Position numbers and translations under genes: made by a program. From Lachnospira eligens (lineage in GTDB: Bacteria > Bacillota > Clostridia > Lachnospirales > Lachnospiraceae): a stretch of DNA of 64,000 nt. The stretch lies in contig NZ_WKRD01000009.1 of assembly GCF_009680455.1 (NCBI RefSeq), forward strand, positions 115,295 to 179,294. The letters are read 5' to 3'. The notes under the pieces were generated by a model that ran no database searches, was not told the DNA's origin, and saw only the letters and a program-made list of their open reading frames with translations. Below are positions 18,086-26,654 of this stretch, piece by piece; position 1 is the first letter of the stretch; each line of letters starts with the position of its first letter.

Positions 18086-18131
18086 ACCATGCATTCGTAA
18101 GTAAGGATTTGCCAGTGGCAGGACTTGTAGA
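18086..18131 (+). repeat. Conserved ~45-bp leader element, copy 1 (before metK)
   Basis: CCATGCATTCGTAAG is followed by a TGCCAGTGGCAG hairpin (18109-18120) and CTTGTAGAT. The same order of blocks occurs at 51765-51805. It ends 10 bp before the metK ribosome site, so a role in metK expression is possible. Confidence 0.5.
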
Positions 18132-18147
18132 TATAAGGAGAAGAAAA

Positions 18148-19308
18148 ATGAAACGTTATTATACAGCAGAATCAGTAACAGAAGGACACCCGGATAAAGT
18201 ATGTGACCAGATCGCAGACGCAATCTTAGACGAATGTCTGAAACATGATCCGTCTTCAAGGGTTGCATGTGAAGTGCTTGCGACAAGAGGAAATGTGTTT
18301 GTGGCTGGAGAAATCAGCAGTGGATATGAGCCGCCAGTGTTTGATGTGATCCGAAAGGTTCTGGGAGAATGCGGATATTGTACGGATGGAATAGAAATGG
18401 ATACGTTTGTACACCAGCAGAGTCCGGATATCGCAAAAGCAGTGAGTGTATCAAAAGAATTCCGGGACAACAATGGAAAAAAGGGAAGAGACAGAAGCAG
18501 GGGAGCTGGAGATCAGGGCGTTATGGTCGGTTATGCGTGTGATGAAACCGCACAGCTTATGCCAATGCCTATCGTTTTGGCACACCGGATCACCCGTGAA
18601 CTTTCGGCTTGCAGAAGAAGCGGATATATCAAAGATATCTTTTCGGATGGGAAAGCACAGGTAACCGTAGAATATGAAGATGGAAAACCAGTGAGACTGG
18701 AAAGTGTTGTTGTTTCCTGCCAGCATGGTGCAGAAAAGAGCCTGAAGAAGTTAGATGCCGAAATCAGAGAGAAAGTGCTTCGTTCAGCACTCAGATTACT
18801 GCCGCCGGATGAGGATACGAAGATTCTGATTAATCCGTCAGGAAAATTTGTGTGTGGAGGGTTTGATGCAGATACCGGACTGACGGGAAGAAAGCTGATG
18901 GTGGATACTTATGGCAGTATGATTCCGCATGGCGGCGGTGCATTTTCGGGAAAGGACTGTTCGAAAGTAGACCGTTCGGCGGCTTATATGGCAAGGTATA
19001 TCGCCAAAAATATAGTAGCTGCTGAGTTTGCAAGCAAGTGTCAGGTGTCTCTGGCTTATGCAATCGGAGTAGCAGAACCGGTTATGATTGAGGTAGATAC
19101 CTTTGGTACAGGAAAAGTGTGTGCAGATGATTGTCTGGCGGCAGCAATCCCACTGGTGTTTGGAGTGACACCCGTTCAGATCATGGAATCCCTTCGACTG
19201 AATCGTCCGATTTTTCGGCAGACGGCAGTTTTTGGTCATTTTGGAAGAAAGGAGTTTCCTTGGGAGCGGACAGATAAGGTACTGGCTCTTCAGGATGCGA
19301 TTCTGTAA
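18148..19308 (+). CDS. metK: S-adenosylmethionine synthetase carried by the ICE
   Basis: A 386-residue methionine adenosyltransferase that makes SAM from methionine and ATP. Signature segments are ESVTEGHPDKVCDQI at the N-terminus, GAGDQGVMVGYA (the methionine/ATP loop) and the P-loop-like GGGAFSGKDCSKVDRSAAYMAR. ATG at 18148 follows AAGGAG. It starts a unit that continues by TAATG overlap into the Toprim gene. No SAM riboswitch is seen upstream. Presence on a mobile element with DNA methyltransferases suggests local SAM supply or replacement of the host enzyme. Confidence 0.95.
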   Translation: MKRYYTAESVTEGHPDKVCDQIADAILDECLKHDPSSRVACEVLATRGNVFVAGEISSGYEPPVFDVIRKVLGECGYCTDGIEMDTFVHQQSPDIAKAVSVSKEFRDNNGKKGRDRSRGAGDQGVMVGYACDETAQLMPMPIVLAHRITRELSACRRSGYIKDIFSDGKAQVTVEYEDGKPVRLESVVVSCQHGAEKSLKKLDAEIREKVLRSALRLLPPDEDTKILINPSGKFVCGGFDADTGLTGRKLMVDTYGSMIPHGGGAFSGKDCSKVDRSAAYMARYIAKNIVAAEFASKCQVSLAYAIGVAEPVMIEVDTFGTGKVCADDCLAAAIPLVFGVTPVQIMESLRLNRPIFRQTAVFGHFGRKEFPWERTDKVLALQDAIL

Positions 19309-20285
19309 TGCCTTGGGTAACGGAAGAAGAGATTCAGGCGGCAAAAAATATGACTGCGTATGAGTATTTGCGAACGCATCAGGCACAGCGGCTGCAAAAG
19401 ACAAGGACCAGAAATGAATGGCAGTTGACGGACCATGACAGTTTTAAAATCAATGAACTGTCCAGTAAATGGCATTGGAAATCCAGAGATATCGGTGGCG
19501 TGTCCGCATTACGGTTCTTGATTGAAGTAGATGGAATGAAATTTACAGATGCCGTAAAACTGCTGTGCGAAGAGAGTCCGTCTTTTATTCCGACACAGTC
19601 TGTGGAAAGGGAAAAACTGCCATTTAAGCTGCCGGAGAGGTATTGTAATTGCAGACGAATCAGGGCTTATTTAAACCACAGAGGAATCAGCGATGAAGTG
19701 ATCACGTATTGTATTTTGCATGAAATCCTTTATGAAAGTGTCCCGTATCATAACGCTGTTTTTGTTGGGAAAGATGAATCCGGAAAAGCCAGATATGCAT
19801 TCTTGCGAGGAATCTATGAAAAAAACGGGAAGGGATTCAAGATGGAGCAGACCGGGAGTGAAAAAAAGTACAGCTTTTGTATTCCACCTGAAAGAGAAAC
19901 AAAACGAGTTGCCGTATATGAAGCGTGTATTGATGCACTGGCACACATGACACTGGAAGAAGGAAAGAGGGATAAATATCGTCTTTCCCTTGGGGGAATC
20001 GCTGCTCCGAAAGAAAACGCACAGATACAGAGTGAACGTTTTAAAAAGCCGCCGGATGCACTGGAAGAGTTTTTGAAGAACCATCCGGAAATCAAAGAAA
20101 TTGAAATCTGTACCGATAATGACTTTGCAGGAAGATGGGCGAAAGAACAGATGAAAAAACATTATGAGGGAACGTATCAGATTATTTGCAATCTGCCGGA
20201 AAAAGAAGGGGCAGATTATGCAGACCTTGCGAAAGAAAAAAAGCAGGCAAATAAATGCAGGGATAGACCATTGGAAAGAAGGTGA
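19308..20285 (+). CDS. Toprim/DUF3991-type primase-like protein
   Basis: A 325-residue protein typical of conjugative elements. The N-terminal ~110 residues have the DUF3991 pattern (WHWKSRDIGGVSALRFLI), and the C-terminal half has a Toprim-like domain with a conserved Glu (VAVYEACIDALAH) and the DxD-type motif EICTDNDFAGRWA. There is no zinc-finger primase start. Proteins of this kind are thought to help DNA processing or priming of transferred strands. It overlaps metK by one base. Confidence 0.82.
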   Translation: MPWVTEEEIQAAKNMTAYEYLRTHQAQRLQKTRTRNEWQLTDHDSFKINELSSKWHWKSRDIGGVSALRFLIEVDGMKFTDAVKLLCEESPSFIPTQSVEREKLPFKLPERYCNCRRIRAYLNHRGISDEVITYCILHEILYESVPYHNAVFVGKDESGKARYAFLRGIYEKNGKGFKMEQTGSEKKYSFCIPPERETKRVAVYEACIDALAHMTLEEGKRDKYRLSLGGIAAPKENAQIQSERFKKPPDALEEFLKNHPEIKEIEICTDNDFAGRWAKEQMKKHYEGTYQIICNLPEKEGADYADLAKEKKQANKCRDRPLERR

Positions 20286-20291
20286 TAGAGA

Positions 20292-21038
20292 ATGGAAGAA
20301 AAAGGAACGATGCACGTACATCTGTTGACGGAGCTGACTGGAAATCTTTATTCAGAAGAATCCGAATGGGAAGAAGATTGGTCGGAGAGTGATGAATATG
20401 GAATGCCGTTAGATGGAACAGAACTTGCCGATTATGAAGAAGTCATCCGAGAAGAACTGAAACGCTATGGGGAAGATGACCTCATGCAGTATTTTGATGG
20501 AAGTGAGTCCATTCAGGGAAAGATACAAAGTGCAGTTGTTACGATAGAAAACAAAGACGGAATCCTGTACGGATGTACCAAACTGGAATTAAATGAACTT
20601 TTAAGTCAGGAAGAACTACAGGAATTCACTGAATACATTACAGGACAGTACAGTGACGGTTGGGGTGAAGGATTTGAGCAGAGGGATATAAAGGTAGATG
20701 GTGGAACGCTGAATGTGCATTTTTGGCATCCTAATATGGAACAGCCGAAAATGTATGAAAAGAAAACAGAGCAGATTCCGACAAAGCCTGAGAAACAACG
20801 TCCCAAGTTACAGCTCCTTGGACATGATGGGAATATTTTTTCCATTATGGGCGATGCCTCAACTCTTTTGAAAAAGAATAAACAGACAGCAGAAGCAAAA
20901 GAAATGTGTAAAAGGGTATTGGAAAGTGGGGACTATTACAAAGCACTTTTGATTATCAGCGAATATGTAGAAACTGAGTTGAGTCCGCCGCCCAAAGAAA
21001 ATAAAAAGACAAAGAAGAAAAATCAGCCGGAACGCTGA
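20292..21038 (+). CDS. Hypothetical ICE protein
   Basis: A 248-residue acidic protein with a basic C-terminal tail (KENKKTKKKNQPER). I do not recognise the first half. The segment PKLQLLGHDGNIFSIMGDASTLLKK at about residues 180-205, followed by a helical region, recurs in proteins of conjugative elements of this type from memory, without assigned function. It lies 6 bp after the Toprim gene in the same operon. Confidence 0.6.
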   Translation: MEEKGTMHVHLLTELTGNLYSEESEWEEDWSESDEYGMPLDGTELADYEEVIREELKRYGEDDLMQYFDGSESIQGKIQSAVVTIENKDGILYGCTKLELNELLSQEELQEFTEYITGQYSDGWGEGFEQRDIKVDGGTLNVHFWHPNMEQPKMYEKKTEQIPTKPEKQRPKLQLLGHDGNIFSIMGDASTLLKKNKQTAEAKEMCKRVLESGDYYKALLIISEYVETELSPPPKENKKTKKKNQPER

Positions 21039-21049
21039 GAAAAGAAAGG

Positions 21050-21861
21050 ATGATGCCTATGACAAATGGCCTGAGTTTGGAAGAACTTATGAAAGAGGGA
21101 ACATATCCGGAGGAATATGCTGAAGGGGAAAAATGGAAAATATTACATGGAGATACATTAAAACTGGTCAAAGCATTCCAGCCGGGAATCTTTGATGCAG
21201 TCATTACCGATCCACCGTATGCGTCCGGTGGAACAAAACAGAATGAAAGAAATCGTACTACAAATCAGAAATACAGCAGTATGAGTGCTGCAAATGCACT
21301 TCCGGATTTTGATGGGGACAATAAAGATCAGAGATCATGGACTCACTGGATGGCTGAGTGGCTTTATGATGTGCGGAAAGCCTGTAAGAAAGGTGCTCCG
21401 ATCTGCCTGTTTATTGACTGGAGACAGTATCCATCCATTACGGATGCCCTGCAGTGGCAGGCTGGATCTGGAGAGGAACTGCAGTGTGGGATAAAGGAAA
21501 CTCCCGTCCGCAGAAAGGGCGTTTCCGCCAGCAGGCTGAATATATCGTGTGGGGCAGTAACGGACCGATGCCGATCAACCGCCCGGTCTCCTGTCTGCCG
21601 GGTGTTTTCCGATATGGAAATCCGCAGAACCGTATCCATGTGACAGAGAAACCATTGCAGCTTATGAAAGATGTGATCCAGATCTGTGAGCCGGGAGGTC
21701 TGATCCTGGACCCGTTTGCCGGAGCAGGAACGACTGTCCTTGCAGCGGTTGTGACAGGTTATCGTGCAGTGGGAATTGAGGTAACAGATGCCTACTACAA
21801 ACTGGGAAGTGACAGAGTGAGAATTGCATTAGAAGCAGAGCAGAAAGAGGATGAAAAGTAG
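21050..21861 (+). pseudogene. Site-specific N4/N6 DNA methyltransferase, frameshifted
   Basis: The 5' part (frame of 21050, possible starts 21050, 21053 or 21059) encodes the catalytic motif ITDPPYASGG. The 3' part, read one frame away up to 21861, encodes NRIHVTEKPLQLMKDV and the SAM motif LDPFAGAGTTVLAA. The frames meet near 21451-21460: ALQW in the first frame continues as AGWIWRGTAVWDKGN in the second. This fits loss of one G in TGGGCAGG. The motif order (DPPY before FxGxG) is that of beta-type methylases. As read the protein is broken, unless the shift is a sequencing error or ribosomal frameshifting. Confidence 0.85.
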
Positions 21862-21865
21862 TCGG

Positions 21866-21891
21866 GATGTCCAATAGGACATCTTGTTTTT
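21866..21891 (+). terminator. Terminator after the broken methyltransferase
   Basis: GATGTCC pairs with GGACATC around AATA, followed by TTGTTTTT. A second hairpin, GCATCC-AACT-GGATGC, lies at 21909-21924. Confidence 0.8.
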
Positions 21892-21942
21892 ATAGAGAAA
21901 AAGCAGTGGCATCCAACTGGATGCAGGAAGGAGATGGAGCGT

Positions 21943-22266
21943 ATGGAACAGGCGCTGGCTTATGTGTGCTGTTCAGCAGAAGAAAGCCGGGTAAAAGTGC
22001 AGAAATATTGCAGAAAAATCTATGAACTTGGGTATGTACCAATCTGTCCGAGATTTGTATTCTCACCATTCTTGGAAGAGTCCGATGCAGAAGATATGCA
22101 GGGATATGGAAGGATGTCTCATATCCTTTTACGGAGATGCCGGATGGTCGTTGTATGCGGAAAAGAAGTGACAGGGACGATGAACACGGAAATCAGCATG
22201 GCAGACAGACTCCATATCATTTGTACGACACTCGATGGACTGGTACAGATCAAAGAATCGAAATAA
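21943..22266 (+). CDS. DUF7768-like small protein of nucleoside-deoxyribosyltransferase-like fold
   Basis: A 107-residue protein with the pattern YVCCSAEESRVKVQKYCRKIYELGYVPICPRF, then RCRMVVVCGKEVTGTMNTEISMA. This alternation (N-terminal strand with SP/SA, helix, PxxP/F loop, VVxG...S..M...E) is that of DUF4406/DUF7768 proteins, related to nucleoside 2-deoxyribosyltransferases. The role in conjugative elements is unknown. ATG at 21943 is chosen because the in-frame ATG at 21934 overlaps the ribosome site AGGAAGGAG. Confidence 0.65.
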   Translation: MEQALAYVCCSAEESRVKVQKYCRKIYELGYVPICPRFVFSPFLEESDAEDMQGYGRMSHILLRRCRMVVVCGKEVTGTMNTEISMADRLHIICTTLDGLVQIKESK

Positions 22267-22324
22267 ATCAGAGGCGGGTCTGTCGGGTGATACAGAGACT
22301 GGCGGTACTCGTTTTGCAAGCATA

Positions 22325-22363
22325 GCGTTTGGATATCCAAACGCACTTTGGGGAGAACCCCAA
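22325..22363 (+). other. oriT: Putative origin of transfer (oriT)
   Basis: A perfect 20-bp palindrome GCGTTTGGATATCCAAACGC (22325-22344) is followed by ACT and a second hairpin TTGGGG-AGAA-CCCCAA (22348-22363). It lies in the non-coding gap just upstream of the MobC and relaxase genes, where MOBP elements usually have oriT: an inverted repeat next to a short conserved nick region. The nick base cannot be told from sequence alone. Confidence 0.65.
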
Positions 22364-22404
22364 TCCCCCAGACACAGACGGAAATGGAAAGGAAGGATCA
22401 AGTC

Positions 22405-22581
22405 ATGTTAAGAAACGGAGTAATGATTGTAATCGCATTGATGAGCGGAGGATTTATAGGAGTGGTAGTAACCTGTTGCATGGTTGCAGCGAAAAAATCC
22501 GATGAGGATCTTGGCGGTATGATGAAAGAGGAAGAGAAAAAAGAAGGGACGGTGATGCAATGCGAAAACGAAACCATGTGA
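22405..22581 (+). CDS. Small membrane protein (DUF3789-like)
   Basis: A 58-residue protein with one N-terminal transmembrane helix (VMIVIALMSGGFIGVVVTCCMV) and a short charged tail. Size, position before mobC and sequence fit the DUF3789 family found in conjugative elements. ATG at 22405 follows GGAAGGA. It overlaps the mobC start by 22 bp. Confidence 0.7.
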   Translation: MLRNGVMIVIALMSGGFIGVVVTCCMVAAKKSDEDLGGMMKEEEKKEGTVMQCENETM

Positions 22582-22868
22582 TCCCGGTACGGCTTAATGC
22601 AAGGGAAGTCAGGGAACTGAATGAGCAGGTCGAAAGAAGCGGTCTGAGCCGGGAAGAGTTTATGCGTTCGTTGATTTTAGGAGCACAGGTACATGCGAAA
22701 CCCTGTGAGCATCACCCCGAATTGCTCCGAAAGATTGCAGGCTTATGCAACAATGCCAATCAGCTTGCCCATGTTGCTAATGCTTCTGGAATGGCAAGTG
22801 AGCAGAGCATTCAGGAAATGCTGCGTCTTACCAAAGAAACATGGTATCTGGTAAAGGAAGAGTGGTAA
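22560..22868 (+). CDS. mobC: MobC-like relaxosome accessory protein
   Basis: A 102-residue protein with an N-terminal ribbon-helix-helix part (VIPVRLNAREVRELNEQVERSGLS) and the C-terminal MobC pattern LLRKIAGLCNNANQLAHVANA. MobC proteins bind oriT and help the relaxase open the DNA. It precedes the relaxase by 6 bp and follows the oriT-like site by ~200 bp. Confidence 0.87.
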   Translation: MRKRNHVIPVRLNAREVRELNEQVERSGLSREEFMRSLILGAQVHAKPCEHHPELLRKIAGLCNNANQLAHVANASGMASEQSIQEMLRLTKETWYLVKEEW

Positions 22869-22874
22869 TGCCGG

Positions 22875-24164
22875 ATGGCTTATACAAGTGTTATCCCCGT
22901 CCACCGCCTGGACCGTTCCATTGAATATGTGAAAGACAAAGAAAAAACCACACAAAAAGCAGACTCTCTGGAGGCTGCCATCGATTATGCCATGAACCGG
23001 ACCAAGACGGAACAGGCGGTCTTCGAAGATACCATCGGATGTATCAATGAAAATGCGTATGAAGATATGCTGACAACGAAAAAGAGATTCCATAAGATGG
23101 GCGGTGTGGAAGGATACCATCTGGTACAGAGTTTTGCAGAAGGTGAGGTGACACCGGAACTGGCACATCTCATCGGGCAGGAACTGGCAGACCGGCTCTT
23201 AAAAGGACAGTTTGAAGTAGTCATAACAACACATCTTAATACCAGACACTATCATAATCATATTGTCTGGAATTCTGTAAGCATGGTGGACGGACATAAG
23301 TACCATAGTAATGCTAAGAGTTATTATACGGAGATCCGTAAGATTTCCGATGACCTGTGCAGAAAATATGGTCTGTCTATCATTGAATCCAATCAGAAAA
23401 AATCAATCCCTTATGTACAGTGGAAAGCAGAACAGGAAGGAAAACCGACATGGAGAACGGCGATCCGTTTGGATATCAGGGAATCGGTACAGGAAAGCTA
23501 CTCCTGGTCACAATTCCTAAAAGAGATGGAAAAGCGGGGTTATACATGGAAACTGAACAGGAAATACATTTCTTTAAAAGCTCCGGGAATGGAGCGGTAT
23601 ATCCGTCTGCGTTCTCTTGGAAAAAACTATTCCGAAGAGGAAATACGTGGGCAGATACTACAGCCAAAGGTGAAACGAGTCTATCAAAAGGCAGTGCAGA
23701 TTCATCCAAAGAAGAAACTGACCGGGATTCAGGCACTGTATTATTCCTATTTATATCAAATGGGGGTACTGCCAAAAAGACCGAAAAGGAGTCCATACGC
23801 TGTCAGAGAGGATATCCGGAAACTGGATCGCAGGATTGAACAGATTGAATTTCTAATGAAACATGACATCACAACCAGAGAGCAGCTTGCTGCATACCGA
23901 GAACCATTGCAAAAGCAGATTGCGGAACTTATGAAAGAACGCAGAGGATTGTATCGGAATGGGGGAAGCAAGACAGGGGAAGAACGATTGTCCGAAATCA
24001 ATGAGGAACTGAAGCGACTCCGTAAGGAAGTCCGTATGACCGTTCAGATTGAAAAGCATTCCTTGGAAATCGAAGCGAGACTTCAGGAAGCAGAAGAACA
24101 GAGCCAGAATGAAAAACGTGTGGAAGATAAAGAAAGAATGCAGAAAAGTCAGGAGGTGAGATAA
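22875..24164 (+). CDS. MOBP-type relaxase (MobA/VirD2-like)
   Basis: A 429-residue relaxase/mobilisation nuclease. The three-His metal motif is seen in NTRHYHNHIVWNS (residues ~120-133); a likely catalytic Tyr is in the N-terminal 50 residues (the region NENAYEDMLTTKK is typical). The N-terminal half (to ~residue 190) is the nuclease, the rest is a coiled-coil, Arg/Lys/Glu-rich region. It nicks oriT and pilots the single strand to the VirD4 coupling protein. Genes on both sides are tightly spaced. Confidence 0.9.
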   Translation: MAYTSVIPVHRLDRSIEYVKDKEKTTQKADSLEAAIDYAMNRTKTEQAVFEDTIGCINENAYEDMLTTKKRFHKMGGVEGYHLVQSFAEGEVTPELAHLIGQELADRLLKGQFEVVITTHLNTRHYHNHIVWNSVSMVDGHKYHSNAKSYYTEIRKISDDLCRKYGLSIIESNQKKSIPYVQWKAEQEGKPTWRTAIRLDIRESVQESYSWSQFLKEMEKRGYTWKLNRKYISLKAPGMERYIRLRSLGKNYSEEEIRGQILQPKVKRVYQKAVQIHPKKKLTGIQALYYSYLYQMGVLPKRPKRSPYAVREDIRKLDRRIEQIEFLMKHDITTREQLAAYREPLQKQIAELMKERRGLYRNGGSKTGEERLSEINEELKRLRKEVRMTVQIEKHSLEIEARLQEAEEQSQNEKRVEDKERMQKSQEVR

Positions 24165-24166
24165 GT

Positions 24167-24973
24167 ATGAATTATGGAGCAGAACCGGCTGATCAGGTGG
24201 TGCGGTACAGTCTGGAAGGAATGGAATACTCTTTGAAGATTACCGGAAATGTGGCAAAGCATGTGGCAATCTTTATTGCAGCCGCCCTGAAAGATCAGAA
24301 AAAGACAAGAGGGAAAACAAGGCTTACCAGAATGTTAAAGGAACAGCGCCCAATGAAATTTTTTACTGTTCCGGGCGACCGTCTGAAAGAATTTGCAAAA
24401 GAAGCCAAGGCGAGAGGTATCTTATATGTAGTCATCAAAGATAAGGTGAATCCGGACCAGACAGAGGTCATGGTATTTGCAGATGATGCCGCGAAGATGA
24501 ACCGGGTATTAGACCGGATGAATCTGGATTTTGTAAAAGCAGAATCAGGTTCTATGGTTACAGAAGCAGTGGAAAAAGAGACTGCACAGGAAAAGACAGA
24601 AAACCAGATGGAAAAAGAATCAAGGGAGAATGTACGGACAGAGACCGTTGTCCTGCCGGAAGGCAAGATAGAATTTGAACTGGACGATGCGGAAGAAATG
24701 TTCCAGATCGGGGATGAGGCTTTCCCGGAAGGAAATTTTACACAGGCGCAGGAGGGAGAAGAAAAGAATCCATCCGAACCTTTCTCGCGCAACAGAAATA
24801 CTTCTTCCGATCGGGAAACTAGCTGGAAAGAAAAGAATGAAAAACCATCTGTGCGGAAAGAACTCGGAGATATCCGCAAGGAGCAGGAAGAGAAACGTAA
24901 ACGGCCGGACAGACGGAAAAATGCCAGAGAGAGCAGGAAGAAACGTAAGAATATGAAAACGAAAGGCAGGTAA
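24167..24973 (+). CDS. pcfB: PcfB family protein (DUF3801)
   Basis: A 268-residue protein whose first ~130 residues match PcfB/DUF3801 (YSLEGMEYSLKITGNVAKHVAIFIAA, LTRMLKEQRPMKFF, LKEFAKEAKARGILYVVIKDK). In plasmid pCF10 PcfB has a relaxosome role and binds the coupling protein. The C-terminal half is charged and low in complexity, ending RKKRKNMKTKGR. It follows the relaxase by 2 bp and overlaps the next gene (TAATG). Confidence 0.82.
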   Translation: MNYGAEPADQVVRYSLEGMEYSLKITGNVAKHVAIFIAAALKDQKKTRGKTRLTRMLKEQRPMKFFTVPGDRLKEFAKEAKARGILYVVIKDKVNPDQTEVMVFADDAAKMNRVLDRMNLDFVKAESGSMVTEAVEKETAQEKTENQMEKESRENVRTETVVLPEGKIEFELDDAEEMFQIGDEAFPEGNFTQAQEGEEKNPSEPFSRNRNTSSDRETSWKEKNEKPSVRKELGDIRKEQEEKRKRPDRRKNARESRKKRKNMKTKGR

Positions 24974-25965
24974 TGTATATGGATTTAACAGATATGATTT
25001 CAGGTGGAACGGAAGAACAGCAGATTCCTGAACAGAAATTGACCAAGGAAGAATATGCAGCCAAGAAGCAGCAGGAAAGAGAAGAAGTATGGGCTGAAGT
25101 AGATTCACAGGCACAGGGAGTTTTTCAGGATGGAGAAAAGCTGAAAGGTTTTCTGGACTTTATGGCAGAGTGTAATACACAGAGAACACCGAATCTGCTT
25201 TTGATTTACGGACAGCATCCAGATTTTAAGGTAGTAAGGTCTTATGAACGCTGGAGAGAAGAACACCGTTCAGTAAAAGCAGGGGAGCATGGCATTACTT
25301 ATATGATTTCCACTGAATACGAAAAAGACGGTGAAATGCGGAGAGGGTATACGATCGGAAAAGGATTTGACATCAGTCAGATGTCAGGAAAGCCATTGGA
25401 AGAACGCCCTCAGCGAAGTCTGACAGAACTGATAGGAACTGTCTTAAAAGACCAGTCGGTACGTGTGCAGATTGAGGATGATCTGCCAGACAAAGTGCAG
25501 GCCCAGTACAATCCGAGATACCGTACCATTTATATCCGCAACGGAATGAGTGAAGTAACGACATTCCATGCACTGAACAGAGAACTGGCGTGTGCAGCAC
25601 TGGACCAGCATACCGGAACCTACAGCCGACAGAAAGTCAGTGCACAGGCTTATTGTGCAGCCTATGTGATTGCGAAACGTTATGGTGTGGATGTTACCGG
25701 ATTCAATCTGGAGTATATTGCACAGAGGAATGAATGCGGAAAGAAAGATCCGCAGGAACTGAGAGACTTTTTAAATGATGTCCGTCAGGCTTCCTACAGT
25801 ATACGAAACCATATCGAACGCAATTTTGGTGCAAAGGAACAGGAGTATATAACCGATGAGTTCGCAATCGGAGACCCTGTAAAAATACCGGAAACCAAGG
25901 ATGAAAAACCATCTGAAAAAGCATCCGGAAAAGAGAAAAAAGCAAAGAGCCAGCCGGAACGATAA
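24973..25965 (+). CDS. ArdC-like ssDNA-binding antirestriction protein
   Basis: A 330-residue protein. The N-terminal ~130 residues have the ArdC pattern: NPGLLLIYGQHP-like NLLLIYGQHPDFKVV, ERWREEHRSVKAGEHGI and the YTIGKGFDISQ strand. The second part would be the zincin-like peptidase domain, but the expected HExxH reads NRELACAAL, so it is probably inactive as a protease. ArdC proteins bind ssDNA and protect incoming DNA from restriction. It sits between pcfB and the coupling-protein operon. Confidence 0.75.
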   Translation: MYMDLTDMISGGTEEQQIPEQKLTKEEYAAKKQQEREEVWAEVDSQAQGVFQDGEKLKGFLDFMAECNTQRTPNLLLIYGQHPDFKVVRSYERWREEHRSVKAGEHGITYMISTEYEKDGEMRRGYTIGKGFDISQMSGKPLEERPQRSLTELIGTVLKDQSVRVQIEDDLPDKVQAQYNPRYRTIYIRNGMSEVTTFHALNRELACAALDQHTGTYSRQKVSAQAYCAAYVIAKRYGVDVTGFNLEYIAQRNECGKKDPQELRDFLNDVRQASYSIRNHIERNFGAKEQEYITDEFAIGDPVKIPETKDEKPSEKASGKEKKAKSQPER

Positions 25966-26047
25966 AAGTGAAAAAGTTGGACGGTTGGAGTAGCTATTAC
26001 GGAGGTCTTGTGATATGGTTGGTGTAACAAAAAAGGAGGTCAGCCAG

Positions 26048-26359
26048 ATGACAAAATACTATTTGAAGATGGATAACATTATGAAAAATATGTTCGTGGT
26101 GGCACTGAATGATGAGCTGCAGGCACAGAGTGAGCAGGATGAATGTTTGGAAGAAACGAAAGCTCTTCTGAAAAAAGTAAGTGAATACGACCTCGCCCAG
26201 AAACGGCTGCAGATTACAGCTGGGGAACAAAGGCAGATCCGTAAGGCACTGAACAGGCTTAGAAGTAAATATCTTGCAGCCGGAAGATACAGTGATGGAA
26301 TAGATAAAATCATTATTCAGGTTGCAAAACCGAATACCACCAGACACATGTTCTGGTAG
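26048..26359 (+). CDS. Hypothetical small ICE protein
   Basis: A 103-residue helical protein with no motif that I recognise. The ATG at 26048 is set by AAAGGAGG at 26031-26038; the frame is open further up to 26015. It lies in the transfer operon between the ArdC-like gene and the DUF4314 gene. Confidence 0.6.
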   Translation: MTKYYLKMDNIMKNMFVVALNDELQAQSEQDECLEETKALLKKVSEYDLAQKRLQITAGEQRQIRKALNRLRSKYLAAGRYSDGIDKIIIQVAKPNTTRHMFW

Positions 26360-26375
26360 AGAAAGGAGTGGTTGA

Positions 26376-26654
26376 TTGGTCATTTATTCAAGAGAAAAAG
26401 TGGCAAGACTTAGAGAACAGTATCCGGCAGGAACAAGAATCTGTCTGAATTCGATGGACGGAGAAGCGGGTATGCCGCAGGGACTGGAAGGAACTGTGCA
26501 GTATGTGGATGATGCAGGCCAGCTTGGTGTTAAGTGGGACAACGGCAGAAATCTCTCACTGATACCGGGAGTGGATTCCTTTCATAAGAAAGAAGGACAG
26601 GGGCATCCAGAAGAAAAGCCACGCAAGAAAAGAGAATCTGACTTGCAGAGATAA
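26376..26654 (+). CDS. DUF4314 domain protein
   Basis: A 92-residue protein with a small beta-barrel-like segment (YPAGTRICLNSMDGEAGMPQGLEGTVQYVDDAGQLGVKWDNG) typical of DUF4314, found beside coupling-protein genes of Firmicutes conjugative elements. It starts with TTG after AAAGGAG. Function unknown; the fold resembles SH3-like domains. Confidence 0.75.
   Translation: MVIYSREKVARLREQYPAGTRICLNSMDGEAGMPQGLEGTVQYVDDAGQLGVKWDNGRNLSLIPGVDSFHKKEGQGHPEEKPRKKRESDLQR

Noticed and set aside
18020..18147. SAM riboswitch before metK
   Set aside because: None of the conserved SAM-I or SAM-III core sequences is seen; only a terminator and the short repeated leader are present.
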